Positions 32,517-43,113 are shown, counted from the stretch's first letter. The stretch is DNA of 64,000 nucleotides from Methylobacterium sp. E-066 (GCF_022829635.1 NZ_JAKSYO010000172.1:269445-333444); one strand, 5' to 3'. Program-made: numbers and translations. Notes: a model not told the origin generated them from the letters alone.

Positions 32517-32915
32517 ATGCGAAGACTCGCGCAGGCCCTATGCCTTCTCTGCGAAGTTTCAGCCTGGACCGGCGCCACCCGGGCGCTCGCCGCCGAAGAG
32601 CCCGCGCAGGCGACGGGCGACGCCATCCGCCCCGAACCGGCCCAGGCGCACAAGGTCGTCTTCTCCTGCCCCAAGGACCAGACCCTGACCGTCGCGTTCG
32701 TCACCGCAGGCCAAGCGGAGCAAGCCGTGGTCCAGCCGCCGAGCGGCTCCGCCGTGACGCTCCCAATTCAGCCGAGCGGTTCCGGCTTCCGCTATGCGGA
32801 CGAGACGTACGAATTGCGCGGCAAGGGCCAGGAGGTGATCTGGACCGACGCGTCCAAGCGCCCGATCGTGTGCACCGAGCAGATGCCGGCCCCCTCCGGC
32901 ACGACACCGCGATAG
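32517..32915 (+). CDS. MliC-like periplasmic protein (C-type lysozyme inhibitor family)
   Basis: 132 residues. A signal peptide (MRRLAQALCLLCEVSAW, cleaved near ALA) is followed by an MliC-type beta-barrel: VVFSCPKDQTLTVAFV, VTLPIQPSGSGFRYADETYE, LRGKGQEVIWTDASKRPIVC. The first and last Cys are placed for the family disulfide. MliC proteins bind the active site of host lysozymes, but many relatives have no tested activity. ATG 32517 is chosen over 32448 because it starts the signal sequence. Confidence 0.75.
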   Translation: MRRLAQALCLLCEVSAWTGATRALAAEEPAQATGDAIRPEPAQAHKVVFSCPKDQTLTVAFVTAGQAEQAVVQPPSGSAVTLPIQPSGSGFRYADETYELRGKGQEVIWTDASKRPIVCTEQMPAPSGTTPR

Positions 32916-33181
32916 CGCGCCGGCCTCCTGTGCTCTCGGAACCGGCATCCCTTCCGACGGAGAGGCCACCGAAAGCGGCGCCGCCGCGGCGCCGAACCCA
33001 GGCCCGCAAAGCGGATGTCAGCCACGTGCCTTGAAGGTACGGATCGGCCTCAAATTTAATCCCGATCGAAATCGAACGCGTCGGCATTTACCGAAAGCCA
33101 TAATACATGGATAATAGCAATATCTGGGGCGATCCAGACTTATGTTGATTTTGACGAGCTATAGTTACATAGGTAGACTCG

Positions 33182-34204
33182 ATGACGCCTGAGAGACCGC
33201 GGCTCGCGATTATAATAAATTGCTACAATTACGAAAATTATGTCCGGCATTCGATCGAGAGCGTCGTTTCTCAGGATACAACACACTGCGATGTGATTGT
33301 CATCGATGACGGGTCCACGGACCGATCGTGGGATGAGATTGAGAAATTCGGCCTTCGATCGTTCCGGAAAGAGAACGGCGGCCAAGTGAGCGCGTGCCGA
33401 TACGGTGTCTCCAAGACAGACGCGCCTTTCGTACTGTTCCTGGATGCCGACGACGAGCTGATTCCCGGCGCAATACAGAAAATCATCCTCCATCTCGACG
33501 AAGGAGTCGCGAAGCTTCAGTTCCCTCTGCTTCGGATCGACAGCACCGGATCCGTCGTCGGCCCCGCCTTTCCGAAACTGGCCGACGCGCGCGACCGCGG
33601 CCTCTTCGTCGATGCAATCGAGAAGGCCGGCACCTACATCACTCCGCCGACCTCGGGCAATGTGTTCCGCAGGGATCTGTGCACGCTGCTGGACGACGCG
33701 CATTACGACTCCGCGGTCGACGGCATCATGCTGCTGGCCGCTCCGTTCTACGGCGATGTCGTGAGTCTTTCCGAGCCGCTCGGACGCTATCGGCTGCACA
33801 ACAGGAACAAATCCGGCAGCAACCGGGTGCCGGCGCCGACGCTGCTCAGACGGCACCAGAAGCGATTTGTCGATCGCCTGTCCCATCTGAGAACGATATT
33901 AATCGAGAAGGATGGAAAATGTAATATCGGCGACTCGACCAAAATGTATATGTATGCTCGGTACAGAAATTACATCGATATCATTGAATTCCGACGCATC
34001 ACATGGAGGAGCGCCATCGTTACGGCGACATCTTTCCCGAGCTGGTACAATCCGATCAAGCGCCTATCGGTCGTCGTGTTTTTGCTCGCGTGTTTGGTTC
34101 TGCCGCTCAGTACGATCCGATCGCTCCTCGAGGCACGTCTGACCAGGACTTGGCGGCCGGTGGTATCGAACATCCGCACGTTGGGCATGGCCCGGTCCGG
34201 CTGA
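33182..34204 (+). CDS. Family 2 glycosyltransferase
   Basis: 340 residues. N-terminal GT-A domain: LAIIINCYNYENYVRHSIES, VIVIDDGSTD (nucleotide binding) and FVLFLDADDEL with the metal-binding DAD motif. The C-terminus ends in a hydrophobic segment (RLSVVVFLLACLVLPLS), suggesting membrane association. It would transfer a sugar onto a surface glycan or lipid. The ends of the gene and both flanks are much less GC-rich than the genome norm, and no other glycan gene is near, so lateral acquisition is likely. Confidence 0.88.
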   Translation: MTPERPRLAIIINCYNYENYVRHSIESVVSQDTTHCDVIVIDDGSTDRSWDEIEKFGLRSFRKENGGQVSACRYGVSKTDAPFVLFLDADDELIPGAIQKIILHLDEGVAKLQFPLLRIDSTGSVVGPAFPKLADARDRGLFVDAIEKAGTYITPPTSGNVFRRDLCTLLDDAHYDSAVDGIMLLAAPFYGDVVSLSEPLGRYRLHNRNKSGSNRVPAPTLLRRHQKRFVDRLSHLRTILIEKDGKCNIGDSTKMYMYARYRNYIDIIEFRRITWRSAIVTATSFPSWYNPIKRLSVVVFLLACLVLPLSTIRSLLEARLTRTWRPVVSNIRTLGMARSG

Positions 34205-34755
34205 CGGCGCATTGTCGGATCGCCTATTCGAGCCGGTTCTTTACGGCTGCGCATGCACCTAGAGGGTTCATGCGGCCATCCATGCGCATCCCGACTCGAC
34301 GGCTCAGCCGTGCACAGCCAACGATCCCTGCGCGACCGTGGGGGACCCATGTCGAACTCGAATCTGATCCGCGCGGCGGTCCGAAGGCGGGCTCCGATCC
34401 CTGCGCTGAGCAAACTCAGTTACTAGATCAAGTATTTCTTGGACTTCTCACAATATATTCGGTATTCATGAAATATCATTCCCGCACGCGGTAGTCATTC
34501 AAGACGCGTGTTTGCCAATACGTTCGGATCTCCCTTGAATGCAGGCACTTGAACGACGCGGGCCGGAAGGCATATGCGATCCGGATGCCTGCTGACGGCC
34601 CGAAATATGCGTCCTGACCCTTCAGAGACCTGACGATCGGCATGACGGACGCGATGACGATCTTCCATCGGAGCACCACGGGGGGCACGCCACTTGGCCT
34701 CGTCGTCGTCCGGTCCTGCAGGACGCGCCGGCTCCCGGCGGCGGCGCGCTAAACG
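34205..34755. other. 551-bp gap, nothing recognised
   Basis: The middle (34420-34510) is AT-rich, like the end of the glycosyltransferase gene. A reverse frame at 34476-34688 has no ribosome site and no recognisable homology. The region may mark the right edge of an acquired segment. Confidence 0.4.
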
Positions 34756-36012
34756 ATGGGCTCCTCCCCCTCCGAACCGCGTGACGTGGTCGTCATCGGC
34801 GCAGGCGTCATCGGCCTGTCCGCCGCGCTGGCCCTGCGCGCCCGGGGCCTGTCCGTCACGGTGCTCGACCGCGAGGGCCCGGCGGCCGGGGCCAGCGCCG
34901 GCAATGCAGGGGCCTTCGCCTTCACCGACATCCTGCCGCTGGCCTCGCCCGGCATCCTCAAGAAGGCGCCGCGCTGGCTGCTCGACCCGCTCGGGCCGCT
35001 CTCGGTGCCGCCGGCCTATGCTCCGCGGATTCTGCCGTGGATGCTGCGCTTCTGGCGGGCCTGCGCGCCGGAGCGCGTCCGCCGGGCGACGGAAGCCCAG
35101 GCCGCGCTCATGGATTGTTCGCGGGATGCGCTGGAGCCCTTCCTCACGGCGACGGGCACATCGGCGATGCTGCGCAAGGAGGGCAACCTCCAGGTCTACG
35201 AGGGGAGGCCGGAGTTCGAGGCCGCCCTGCCCGGCTGGCACGTGCGCGCGGATCACGGCATCGCCTTCGAGCACCTCGACGCTGCCGCGATGGCGGCGAT
35301 CCAGCCGGGCCTGTCGCCGCGATTCACCCACGGGACGTTCACGCCCGGCTGGTTCTCGATCGCGGACCCGAAGGACTACGTGCTCGCCCTGGCCGAGCGC
35401 CTGCGGGCCGAGGGCGGCACGATCGCGCGCGCCGCTGTGACAGCGCTCCAGCCTACGGGAGACGGCGTCGCCGTCGTGACGCAAGCCGGCACGCGCCACG
35501 CCGCGCAGGTCGTGGTCGCGGCCGGGGCTTTCTCGCACCGGATCGCCCGCAGCCTCGGCGAGCGGATCCCGCTGGAGACCGAGCGCGGCTACAACACGAC
35601 CCTGCCCGAGGGTGCCTTCGACCTGCGCACGCAGGTCACATTCGGCGGCCACGGCTTCGTGGTGACGCGCCTGTCGTCCGGCATCCGGGTCGGCGGCGCG
35701 GTGGAACTTGGCGGCCTCGACCGGCCGCCGGACTTCCGGCGCTCGGACGCGATGCTGCGCAAGGCAAAACGCTTCCTGCCGGGCCTGAACACCGAGGGCG
35801 GTCGGCCCTGGATGGGGTTTCGCCCGTCGCTGCCCGATTCCCTGCCGGCGATCGGCCATGCCGCGGCCACGCGGCGGGTCGTCTACGCCTTCGGGCACGG
35901 CCATCTCGGCCTCACCCAGTCGGCGGGCACCGCCCGCCTCGTCGCCGATCTCGTCACCGGCGCGCCGCCGGCGATCGACCTCGCGCCGTTCTCGCCCCAG
36001 CGCTTCCGATAG
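34756..36012 (+). CDS. FAD-dependent D-amino-acid-type dehydrogenase, probable D-hydroxyproline dehydrogenase
   Basis: 418-residue DadA-like flavoprotein. N-terminal FAD motif VVVIGAGVIGLSAALALRAR followed by LDREGPAAGASAGNAGAF, late GFRPSLPDSLPAIGHA and FGHGHLGLTQSAGTA. Family members oxidise D-amino acids to imino acids and pass electrons to quinones. The 4-hydroxyproline epimerase gene starts 23 bp downstream, so oxidation of cis-4-hydroxy-D-proline is the likely reaction (inference from context). ATG 34756 is the family start. Confidence 0.88.
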   Translation: MGSSPSEPRDVVVIGAGVIGLSAALALRARGLSVTVLDREGPAAGASAGNAGAFAFTDILPLASPGILKKAPRWLLDPLGPLSVPPAYAPRILPWMLRFWRACAPERVRRATEAQAALMDCSRDALEPFLTATGTSAMLRKEGNLQVYEGRPEFEAALPGWHVRADHGIAFEHLDAAAMAAIQPGLSPRFTHGTFTPGWFSIADPKDYVLALAERLRAEGGTIARAAVTALQPTGDGVAVVTQAGTRHAAQVVVAAGAFSHRIARSLGERIPLETERGYNTTLPEGAFDLRTQVTFGGHGFVVTRLSSGIRVGGAVELGGLDRPPDFRRSDAMLRKAKRFLPGLNTEGGRPWMGFRPSLPDSLPAIGHAAATRRVVYAFGHGHLGLTQSAGTARLVADLVTGAPPAIDLAPFSPQRFR

Positions 36013-36035
36013 GGCTCCAGACAGGACTTGCCGCC

Positions 36036-37037
36036 ATGGCCAACCACACCTTCTCCTGCCTCGACGGCCATACCTGCGGCAACCCAGTCCGCCTCGTCTC
36101 GGGAGGCGGTCCGATCCTCGAAGGCACGACCATGCTGGAGAAGCGCGCTCATTTCCTGCGCGCCTTCGACTGGATCCGCACCGGGCTGATGTTCGAGCCG
36201 CGGGGCCACGACATGATGTCGGGTTCGATCCTGTATCCGCCGACGCGGGCCGATTGCGACGTCGCGATCCTGTTCATCGAGACCAGCGGCTGCCTGCCGA
36301 TGTGCGGCCACGGCACGATCGGCACGGTCACCATGGCGATCGAGAACGGCCTGGTCACTCCGCGCGAGCCGGGCAAGCTCGCCATCGACGCGCCGGCCGG
36401 CAAGGTGGAGGTGACCTACCGGCAGGAGGGCCGCTTCGTGGAGGAGGTGCAGCTGCGCAACGTGCCGGGTTATCTCCACGCCGAGGGCCTGACCGCGCAG
36501 GTCGAGGGCATCGGCGAGATCGTGGTGGATGTCGCCTACGGGGGCAACTTCTACGCCATCGTCGAGCCGCAGAAAAACTTCCGGGACATGGCCGAGCATT
36601 CCGCCGGCGAGCTCATCGCCCTGTCGCCGCGGCTTCGGGCGGCGCTCAACGCCCAATACGACTTCGTCCATCCCGAGCACCCGGAGATCCGCGGCCTGTC
36701 CCACATCCTGTGGACCGGCGCGCCGCGCCATCCCGAGGCCCAGGCCCGCAACGCCGTGTTCTACGGCGACAAGGCGATCGACCGCTCCCCCTGCGGCACC
36801 GGTACCTCGGCCCGCATGGCGCAGCTCGCCGCCAAGGGCCGGCTGAAGGCCGGCGATGATTTCGTGCACGAATCGATCATCGGCTCGCTGTTCCGCGGCC
36901 GGGTCGAGGCCGCCGCGACAGTAGGCGACAAGCCGGCGATCGTGCCCTCGGTGGCCGGCTGGGCGCGCCAGACCGGCATCAACACGATCTTCATCGACGA
37001 CCGCGACCCGTTCGCCCACGGCTTCGTGGTGGCGTAG
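36036..37037 (+). CDS. 4-hydroxyproline 2-epimerase / proline racemase family
   Basis: 333 residues. The two catalytic thiols of the racemase mechanism are present: Cys90 in LPMCGHGTIGT and Cys253 in RSPCGTGTSARMA. Substrate-pocket His in CGHG supports a hydroxyproline epimerase rather than trans-3-hydroxyproline dehydratase, which has Thr at the second thiol. It converts trans-4-hydroxy-L-proline to the cis-D form, the substrate expected of the preceding dehydrogenase. The later pathway genes are not adjacent. ATG 36036 gives the normal length. Confidence 0.92.
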   Translation: MANHTFSCLDGHTCGNPVRLVSGGGPILEGTTMLEKRAHFLRAFDWIRTGLMFEPRGHDMMSGSILYPPTRADCDVAILFIETSGCLPMCGHGTIGTVTMAIENGLVTPREPGKLAIDAPAGKVEVTYRQEGRFVEEVQLRNVPGYLHAEGLTAQVEGIGEIVVDVAYGGNFYAIVEPQKNFRDMAEHSAGELIALSPRLRAALNAQYDFVHPEHPEIRGLSHILWTGAPRHPEAQARNAVFYGDKAIDRSPCGTGTSARMAQLAAKGRLKAGDDFVHESIIGSLFRGRVEAAATVGDKPAIVPSVAGWARQTGINTIFIDDRDPFAHGFVVA

Positions 37038-37152
37038 CGCGGCAATTCGATAGGGGGCGGCCGACTTTCGGCAAAAGGACGCTTCAGATCGGGAGAGCCC
37101 GAACCGCGGAAGCAGATCCGGGAGAGTGACGGCACCCTCCGTCTCGTATCAC

Positions 37153-37184
37153 GTCCGTCCCCGCGAACCTTCGAGGGGACGGAC
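37153..37184. terminator. Convergent hairpin between hydroxyproline genes and groEL
   Basis: GTCCGTCCCC at 37153-37162 pairs perfectly with GGGGACGGAC at 37175-37184 over a 12-nt loop. It lies between the convergent ends at 37037 and 37230. It lacks a T-run on either side but is otherwise a strong bidirectional hairpin. Confidence 0.62.
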
Positions 37185-37229
37185 GCCGCGTCTGGATTCT
37201 ACCGAAGGAGCCGGCCTATCGCGTGGGGA

Positions 37230-38852
<1,623 letters not shown>

Positions 38853-38887
38853 GTCCAATCTCCCAAGTCTAAGGTTGTGAAGCCTGT

Positions 38888-39178
38888 TCAGGCCGCGATG
38901 ACGCCGAGGATGTCGGCTTCCTTGAGGATCAGGAGGTCTTCACCATCGACCTTGATCTCGGTCCCCGACCATTTGCCGAACAGGACGCGGTCCCCGGCTT
39001 TGACATCGAGCGGGGTCACCCGACCGGTTTCATCGCGGGCGCCGGGGCCGACGGCGACGACCTCGCCCTCCTGCGGCTTCTCCTTGGCGGTGTCCGGAAT
39101 GATGATGCCGCCCTTGGTCTTCTCGTCGCTCTCGACGCGGCGCAGCAGCACGCGATCGTGCAGGGGTCGAAGGGCCAT
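38888..39178 (-). CDS. groES: Co-chaperonin GroES (10 kDa)
   Basis: 96 residues, MALRPLHDRVLLRRVESDEK at the start with the mobile loop KTKGGIIIPDTAKEKPQEGE that binds GroEL. It caps the GroEL ring. Start 39178 matches the family; the frame extends to 39238 without need. groES-groEL form an operon with an unusual upstream palindrome instead of a CIRCE element. Confidence 0.96.
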   Translation of the reverse strand: MALRPLHDRVLLRRVESDEKTKGGIIIPDTAKEKPQEGEVVAVGPGARDETGRVTPLDVKAGDRVLFGKWSGTEIKVDGEDLLILKEADILGVIAA

Positions 39179-39266
39179 CGGGATCGAATCTCCAGTCTGA
39201 CGAGCCTCCGGCGCGCCCTGATCCAGGCCCGCCGACACCGAATAAGGTGTCCAGAGACGTTCTTTC

Positions 39267-39295
39267 TGTCAACGGAGATGTTCTTTTAAAAGAAC
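39267..39295 (-). promoter_or_regulatory. Putative groESL promoter box and 16-bp palindrome
   Basis: On the reverse strand a consensus -35-like TTGACA lies at 39272-39267. Just upstream is a perfect 16-bp palindrome, GTTCTTTTAAAAGAAC (39280-39295), about 100 bp before the groES start. A further GTTCTTT occurs at 39259-39265. No CIRCE sequence (TTAGCACTC-N9-GAGTGCTAA) is present, so HrcA control is unlikely. The 435-bp gap 39179-39613 holds this site and the repeat at 39471-39581. Confidence 0.55.
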
Positions 39296-39470
39296 GCGCT
39301 TCGGCAGAGTGTTCGAACAGCAGAACCGGTGGGACCGGAAATATTTTCCCGCAGCCGCCCCTACCCGTGCACGCGGTTTGTTAGGGCGCTTCATATCCGG
39401 CTCTCGGAGCCTTTCGACCACGCGCTCGCAGTAGCCTGACGGTTCTGACCGGCGTGTATCCCAATCTTCC

Positions 39471-39581
39471 CCTCATCCTGAGGTGCTGCGCAGCAGCCTC
39501 GAAGGAGGCCTTCCGGAATGGCGTGGCTGGCCGGAGTGCTCCTTCGAGGGCTCCGCTCCGCTACGCCACCTTAGGATGAGG
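39471..39581. repeat. Inverted repeat of the CCTCATCCTGAGG type
   Basis: CCTCATCCTGAGGTG (39471-39485) is inverted at 39567-39581 with 14 of 15 matches. Inner arms CCTCGAAGGAG and CTCCTTCGAGG also pair. Elements with these arms are widespread between genes in Methylobacterium and Bradyrhizobium-like genomes (recalled, not searched). Confidence 0.8.
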
Positions 39582-39613
39582 TCGAGAAGGGATAGGGTTG
39601 GTCAGACAGGCCT

Positions 39614-39889
39614 TCAGTGAAGCAAAAAGTCCCCGGACACCGCGCGCAGTTCCGCCGGCTTCAGGAGCTGGCCATGCATGACCTTCACGGAATGCACCGG
39701 GCCGTCGAGCTGCTCCTGCCAGAAGGCCAGGAACTTCTTCAGTTCGGGAAGATGGGGGAACAGGTCCAGCTGCTGCCAGACGAAGGTCTGGAGAAGATGC
39801 GGATAATCGGGGAGGTGATAAAAAATCTCCGCCGTGGTCAGGCTGTAGCCTTCGATCCAGGAAGGACGCTTTTTCGAGGTCGCCATCAC
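39614..39889 (-). CDS. usg: Usg-family protein
   Basis: 91 residues matching the short alphaproteobacterial Usg family: EGYSLTTAEIFYHLPDYPHL, LQTFVWQQLDLFPHLPELKK, FLAFWQEQLDGPVHSVKV and the ending AVSGDFLL. No membrane segment. The biochemical role is unknown. Start 39886 (second Met) is an equal alternative. It stands alone between the repeat and the ABC transporter. Confidence 0.85.
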   Translation of the reverse strand: MMATSKKRPSWIEGYSLTTAEIFYHLPDYPHLLQTFVWQQLDLFPHLPELKKFLAFWQEQLDGPVHSVKVMHGQLLKPAELRAVSGDFLLH

Positions 39890-40023
39890 CCAACTCGCTG
39901 AAGCCGGTTGACCGAGACGGTAAGCTAACCCGGGCGATTTGCCGCCTCAAGGAAACGGTTCGCCATATTCCCGCGTGTCGACAGATGCTTGTGCCACGGG
40001 GAAGGCCCGGCGCACGTCCTCCG

Positions 40024-40845
40024 TCAGCCGGCGCGGAGTTCCTCGACGATCTCCCGCTTGAGCCGGCCGAAGCGTTCGTCGGTCAGCAGCGCCGCATAGC
40101 GCCGCGACCGGCCGAACGGCACCGGGATCTCCCGGGCGACGCGGCCGGGCCGGCCGCTCAGGACGAGGATGCGGTCGGCCAGGAACAGCGCCTCCTCGAT
40201 GTCGTGGGTGACGAACAGCACCGTCGCCCCCGTGGCCTCCCGGGCGATCAGCAGCTGTTCCTGCATCCCGAGCCGCGTCTGGGCATCCAGGGCGCCGAAG
40301 GGCTCGTCCATGAGCAGGATGCGCGGCTCCGAGATCCAGGCCCGGGCGATGGCCGCACGCTGCCGCATGCCGCCGGACAGCTCGTAGGGGGCGTGAGTCT
40401 CGAAGCCGTCGAGCCCCATCAGGGCGATCAGGCGGGCCGCCCGGGGGCGGTAGAGCGCGGCCGGCACGCCGGCGAGGCGGGGCGCGAAGGTGATGTTGTC
40501 GAACACCGACAGCCAGGGGAACAGCAGCGCCTCCTGGAACACGATGCCCCGGTCCGGCCCCGGCTCCCGCACCGGACCGCCCTCCACGACGATACGCCCC
40601 GCGCTGGGCTGCTCGAAGCCGCAGAGCAGGTCCAGCACGCTGGACTTGCCGCAGCCGCTGGGTCCCAGAAGGCAGACGAACTCGCCGTCCCGGATCGCGA
40701 AGGAGAGGTGCTCCAGGGCCGCAGTGACGCGCCCCGTCCGCCCGTCGACGAAGCGCTTCGCCACATCCTCCAGGACGATCAGCGGGTCAGGTGACGGCGG
40801 CGGCAGGGTGGCCTGGAGGTCGGGCGGCAGGATGTGCACGGTCAC
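40024..40845 (-). CDS. ABC transporter ATP-binding protein, taurine/sulfonate/nitrate type
   Basis: 273 residues: Walker A GPSGCGKSS (about 58-66), Q-loop IVFQEALLFPWL, signature LSGGMRQRAAIARAW, Walker B ILLMDEPFGALD and switch His in FVTHDIEEALFLADRI. It belongs to the SsuB/TauB/NrtD group that pairs with single-domain permeases. It is the third gene of a three-gene operon read on the reverse strand, 3 bp after the permease stop. Substrate is probably a small anion such as a sulfonate. Confidence 0.93.
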   Translation of the reverse strand: MTVHILPPDLQATLPPPSPDPLIVLEDVAKRFVDGRTGRVTAALEHLSFAIRDGEFVCLLGPSGCGKSSVLDLLCGFEQPSAGRIVVEGGPVREPGPDRGIVFQEALLFPWLSVFDNITFAPRLAGVPAALYRPRAARLIALMGLDGFETHAPYELSGGMRQRAAIARAWISEPRILLMDEPFGALDAQTRLGMQEQLLIAREATGATVLFVTHDIEEALFLADRILVLSGRPGRVAREIPVPFGRSRRYAALLTDERFGRLKREIVEELRAG

Positions 40846-40848
40846 GGA

Positions 40849-41628
40849 TCAGCCCCTGCCGGCCCAGGGCGTGGCCCAGCGCTGAAGCCCGACGAGGGCG
40901 AGGTCGAGGGCGTAGCCGGTGGCGCCCAGGAGCACGATGCCGAGCATGACCACGTCGGTGCGCAGGTAGGCGCCGGCATTGACGACCATCCAGCCCAGCC
41001 CGGCCTCCGAGGCGATCATCTCGGCCGCAATCAGGGTGGTCCAGCCGATGCCGAAGGCGAGCCGGACAGTCACGAACAGGTCGGGCAGGATCGCCGGCAG
41101 GATCACGAACCGGAACATCGTGAACCCGCGGGCACCGAGCGCGCGCGCCGCCCGCAATTGCTGCCGCCGGACCTGGCTCACGGCGGCGGCCGCCCCGACG
41201 ACGATCGTCAGGACGGTGGACAGGTAGATCAGCAGGATTTTGGAGGTCTCGCCGATGCCGAACCAGAGGACCACCAGGGGAATCAGGGCGAGCTTCGGCA
41301 GCGGGCGCAGGAACTGAACGAACGGGTCGACCAGCGCGCCGAAGACCGGCGCCATGCCCATGGCGATGCCGAGCGGCACCCCCGTGACGATCGCGGCCAG
41401 GAATCCGGCCAGCGATCGCGCGAGGCTGAGGAGCACATGATCCCAGAGGGGCGTCTGCCGATAGCCGTCGCGCATCAGGTCGGCCGCCGTCGCGAGGATC
41501 TCCGAGGGCGGCGGCACGAGCAGCGCATCGACCAGCGACAGGCGGGACGCCGCCTCCCAGACGAAGACCATGAGCAGCACCGACACCGCACCCAGCAGGG
41601 CGCGGTGGGGAAGCGAGAGCCGGCTCAC
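40849..41628 (-). CDS. ABC transporter permease, taurine/sulfonate/nitrate type
   Basis: 259 residues with about six transmembrane helices, MSRLSLPHRALLGAVSVLLM at the start (GTG codon). The EAA loop LRAARALGARGFTMFRFVIL docks the ATPase. GTG 41628 overlaps the binding-protein stop as GTGA (41625-41628), which strongly supports this start over the longer open frame. With the other two genes it forms an SsuABC/TauABC-like importer; no monooxygenase gene (ssuD or tauD) is adjacent. Confidence 0.92.
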   Translation of the reverse strand: MSRLSLPHRALLGAVSVLLMVFVWEAASRLSLVDALLVPPPSEILATAADLMRDGYRQTPLWDHVLLSLARSLAGFLAAIVTGVPLGIAMGMAPVFGALVDPFVQFLRPLPKLALIPLVVLWFGIGETSKILLIYLSTVLTIVVGAAAAVSQVRRQQLRAARALGARGFTMFRFVILPAILPDLFVTVRLAFGIGWTTLIAAEMIASEAGLGWMVVNAGAYLRTDVVMLGIVLLGATGYALDLALVGLQRWATPWAGRG

Positions 41629-42668
41629 GCGGGAAAGGCGCGGTTGAGCAGGTCGTAGTTCACGAACGGCCCGAAGGAGGCCGGAATGCCGCCGCGCTTG
41701 ATCTCGCCGCTCTCCGCCAGGAAGTCGGCGGTGTCCGAGAGCGCCTTGAGGAATGGTGCCGCGCTCGCCTTGGCCGTGCGCCCCCAGTATTTCGGGCCGA
41801 GCTGCTCTTGGAACGTCGGATAGGACAGGCCGACCAGCGTGTCCCGGACGGCCTCGAAGGGCGCGCCGAAATCCTCGGCCAGGGTTCGGGCCACGCCCTC
41901 GGGATCCGCCCTGTAGCGCTCGAACTGGGCCTGCACGGCGCGCAGCCAGGTGACCACGGTCTCGGGGTAGCGCTGGGCGAAGTCCGTCCGCACCACCGCC
42001 GAGTTCCAGAAGAAGAAGCCGTGCGGCTGGAGATCGCCGGAGACCAGGAGCTGTCTCCCGCCCGAGCCGAGCAGGTCGCTCCAGAACGGCCCGTTGATGT
42101 AGGTGCCGTCGATGTCGCCGCGTTTCCAGGCGGCGATCGTCTCGGGCTGGCCGAGCGGCAGGCGCTTGACCTTCGCGGGATCGAGCCGGTTGATCCGGAT
42201 CACCGCCTCCAGGGCGAAGGCCATGGTGGAGGACGGCGCCACGGCGATGCGCCTGCCCTCCAGCTGCTTGACCTCCGTGATCTCGGGCCTGACCACGAGC
42301 CGCTCGCTGGTCGCCACCACCTCGGGCGAGCCGAGGATCTGGATCGGCAACCCGCGGGAGATGCCCGCCGCGATCGGGGTGCTGCCGAAGATCGCGAGGT
42401 CGAGCTTCCCGGCCGCGAGCAGCTGCAGCGCCGGCCCGCCCGACGGAAACGGAATCCACTCGACCCCCGTGCCGAGGGCGGTCTCGAACGCACCGTCATG
42501 CTTGCCGATCACCCAGGCCCGGGGCGCCGTGAGGTAGCCGATCCGGACCACCGAAGGCTTCGCACCCTGCTGAGCGCCGCCGGAGGCCGGCAGGGCCCCG
42601 GTCCCGAGCGCGCCCGCGCCGAGCGCCAGCACGCGGCGGCGGGACAGGGTCGTGCGATCGCGTGTCAT
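41625..42668 (-). CDS. ABC transporter substrate-binding protein, taurine/sulfonate/nitrate type
   Basis: 347 residues. A Tat signal (TLSRRRVLALGAGALGTGAL) exports the folded protein. The mature part has the NMT1/SsuA-TauA layout: VRIGYLTAPRAWVIGKHDG, GKLDLAIFGSTPIAAGISRG, and VAPSSTMAFALEAVIR. It binds the substrate for the permease-ATPase pair. ATG 42668 starts the signal peptide. First gene of the operon. Confidence 0.91.
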   Translation of the reverse strand: MTRDRTTLSRRRVLALGAGALGTGALPASGGAQQGAKPSVVRIGYLTAPRAWVIGKHDGAFETALGTGVEWIPFPSGGPALQLLAAGKLDLAIFGSTPIAAGISRGLPIQILGSPEVVATSERLVVRPEITEVKQLEGRRIAVAPSSTMAFALEAVIRINRLDPAKVKRLPLGQPETIAAWKRGDIDGTYINGPFWSDLLGSGGRQLLVSGDLQPHGFFFWNSAVVRTDFAQRYPETVVTWLRAVQAQFERYRADPEGVARTLAEDFGAPFEAVRDTLVGLSYPTFQEQLGPKYWGRTAKASAAPFLKALSDTADFLAESGEIKRGGIPASFGPFVNYDLLNRAFPA

Positions 42669-43113
42669 GGGAAGTGCCTTGAATGCGCAGGCGCGCCTGT
42701 CCGTTGAGGCCGTGGTCTCGGACGGCGCGGGAAGAACCGGGATGCCGATGCCCGACCGGCTGCTTTCAGCAATCCCGATCCTGCCATCGGTCGAGCCCGA
42801 CGAAAGGGGTCTTGCTGCGGAAGAAAGCGCGAGGAGGCATCGGCGACATTCTCGCCTAACCACCTCCCAGGTCAACAGAATGTGTTCTTCGTATCAAACG
42901 GCCAAGCTGAAAATCTCTGCCCCGTCCAGACCTATATTTGGCATGTCCTTCTTCCGGCGCCGCGTTACGGTGCGGGCGCGGATCTGTGCCGTCGTTGAGT
43001 CGTCAAAACCCCGTCGATACCTTCACCACCGGCCGATCTTAGCGAGACCGATCACATCAATGCGATCATACACCTGAGAAGCACAGTGATCCTATAAGCT
43101 ACCACTGTCGCCT
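42669..43113. other. 445-bp divergent region between the ABC operon and serA
   Basis: No credible gene. The stretch 42880-43080 is less GC-rich and should carry both promoters. I see no clear palindrome or repeat. Confidence 0.4.

Noticed and set aside
31934..32704. 256-codon reverse frame over the putative leader RNA
   Set aside because: It overlaps two forward genes in antisense and shows no ribosome site or family resemblance.
34476..34688. 70-codon reverse frame after the glycosyltransferase
   Set aside because: No ribosome site, no recognisable similarity, located in mixed-composition remnant sequence.
39179..39320. CIRCE element upstream of groES
   Set aside because: Looked for TTAGCACTC and its inverse at 9-bp spacing; not present. 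The palindrome found is unrelated.
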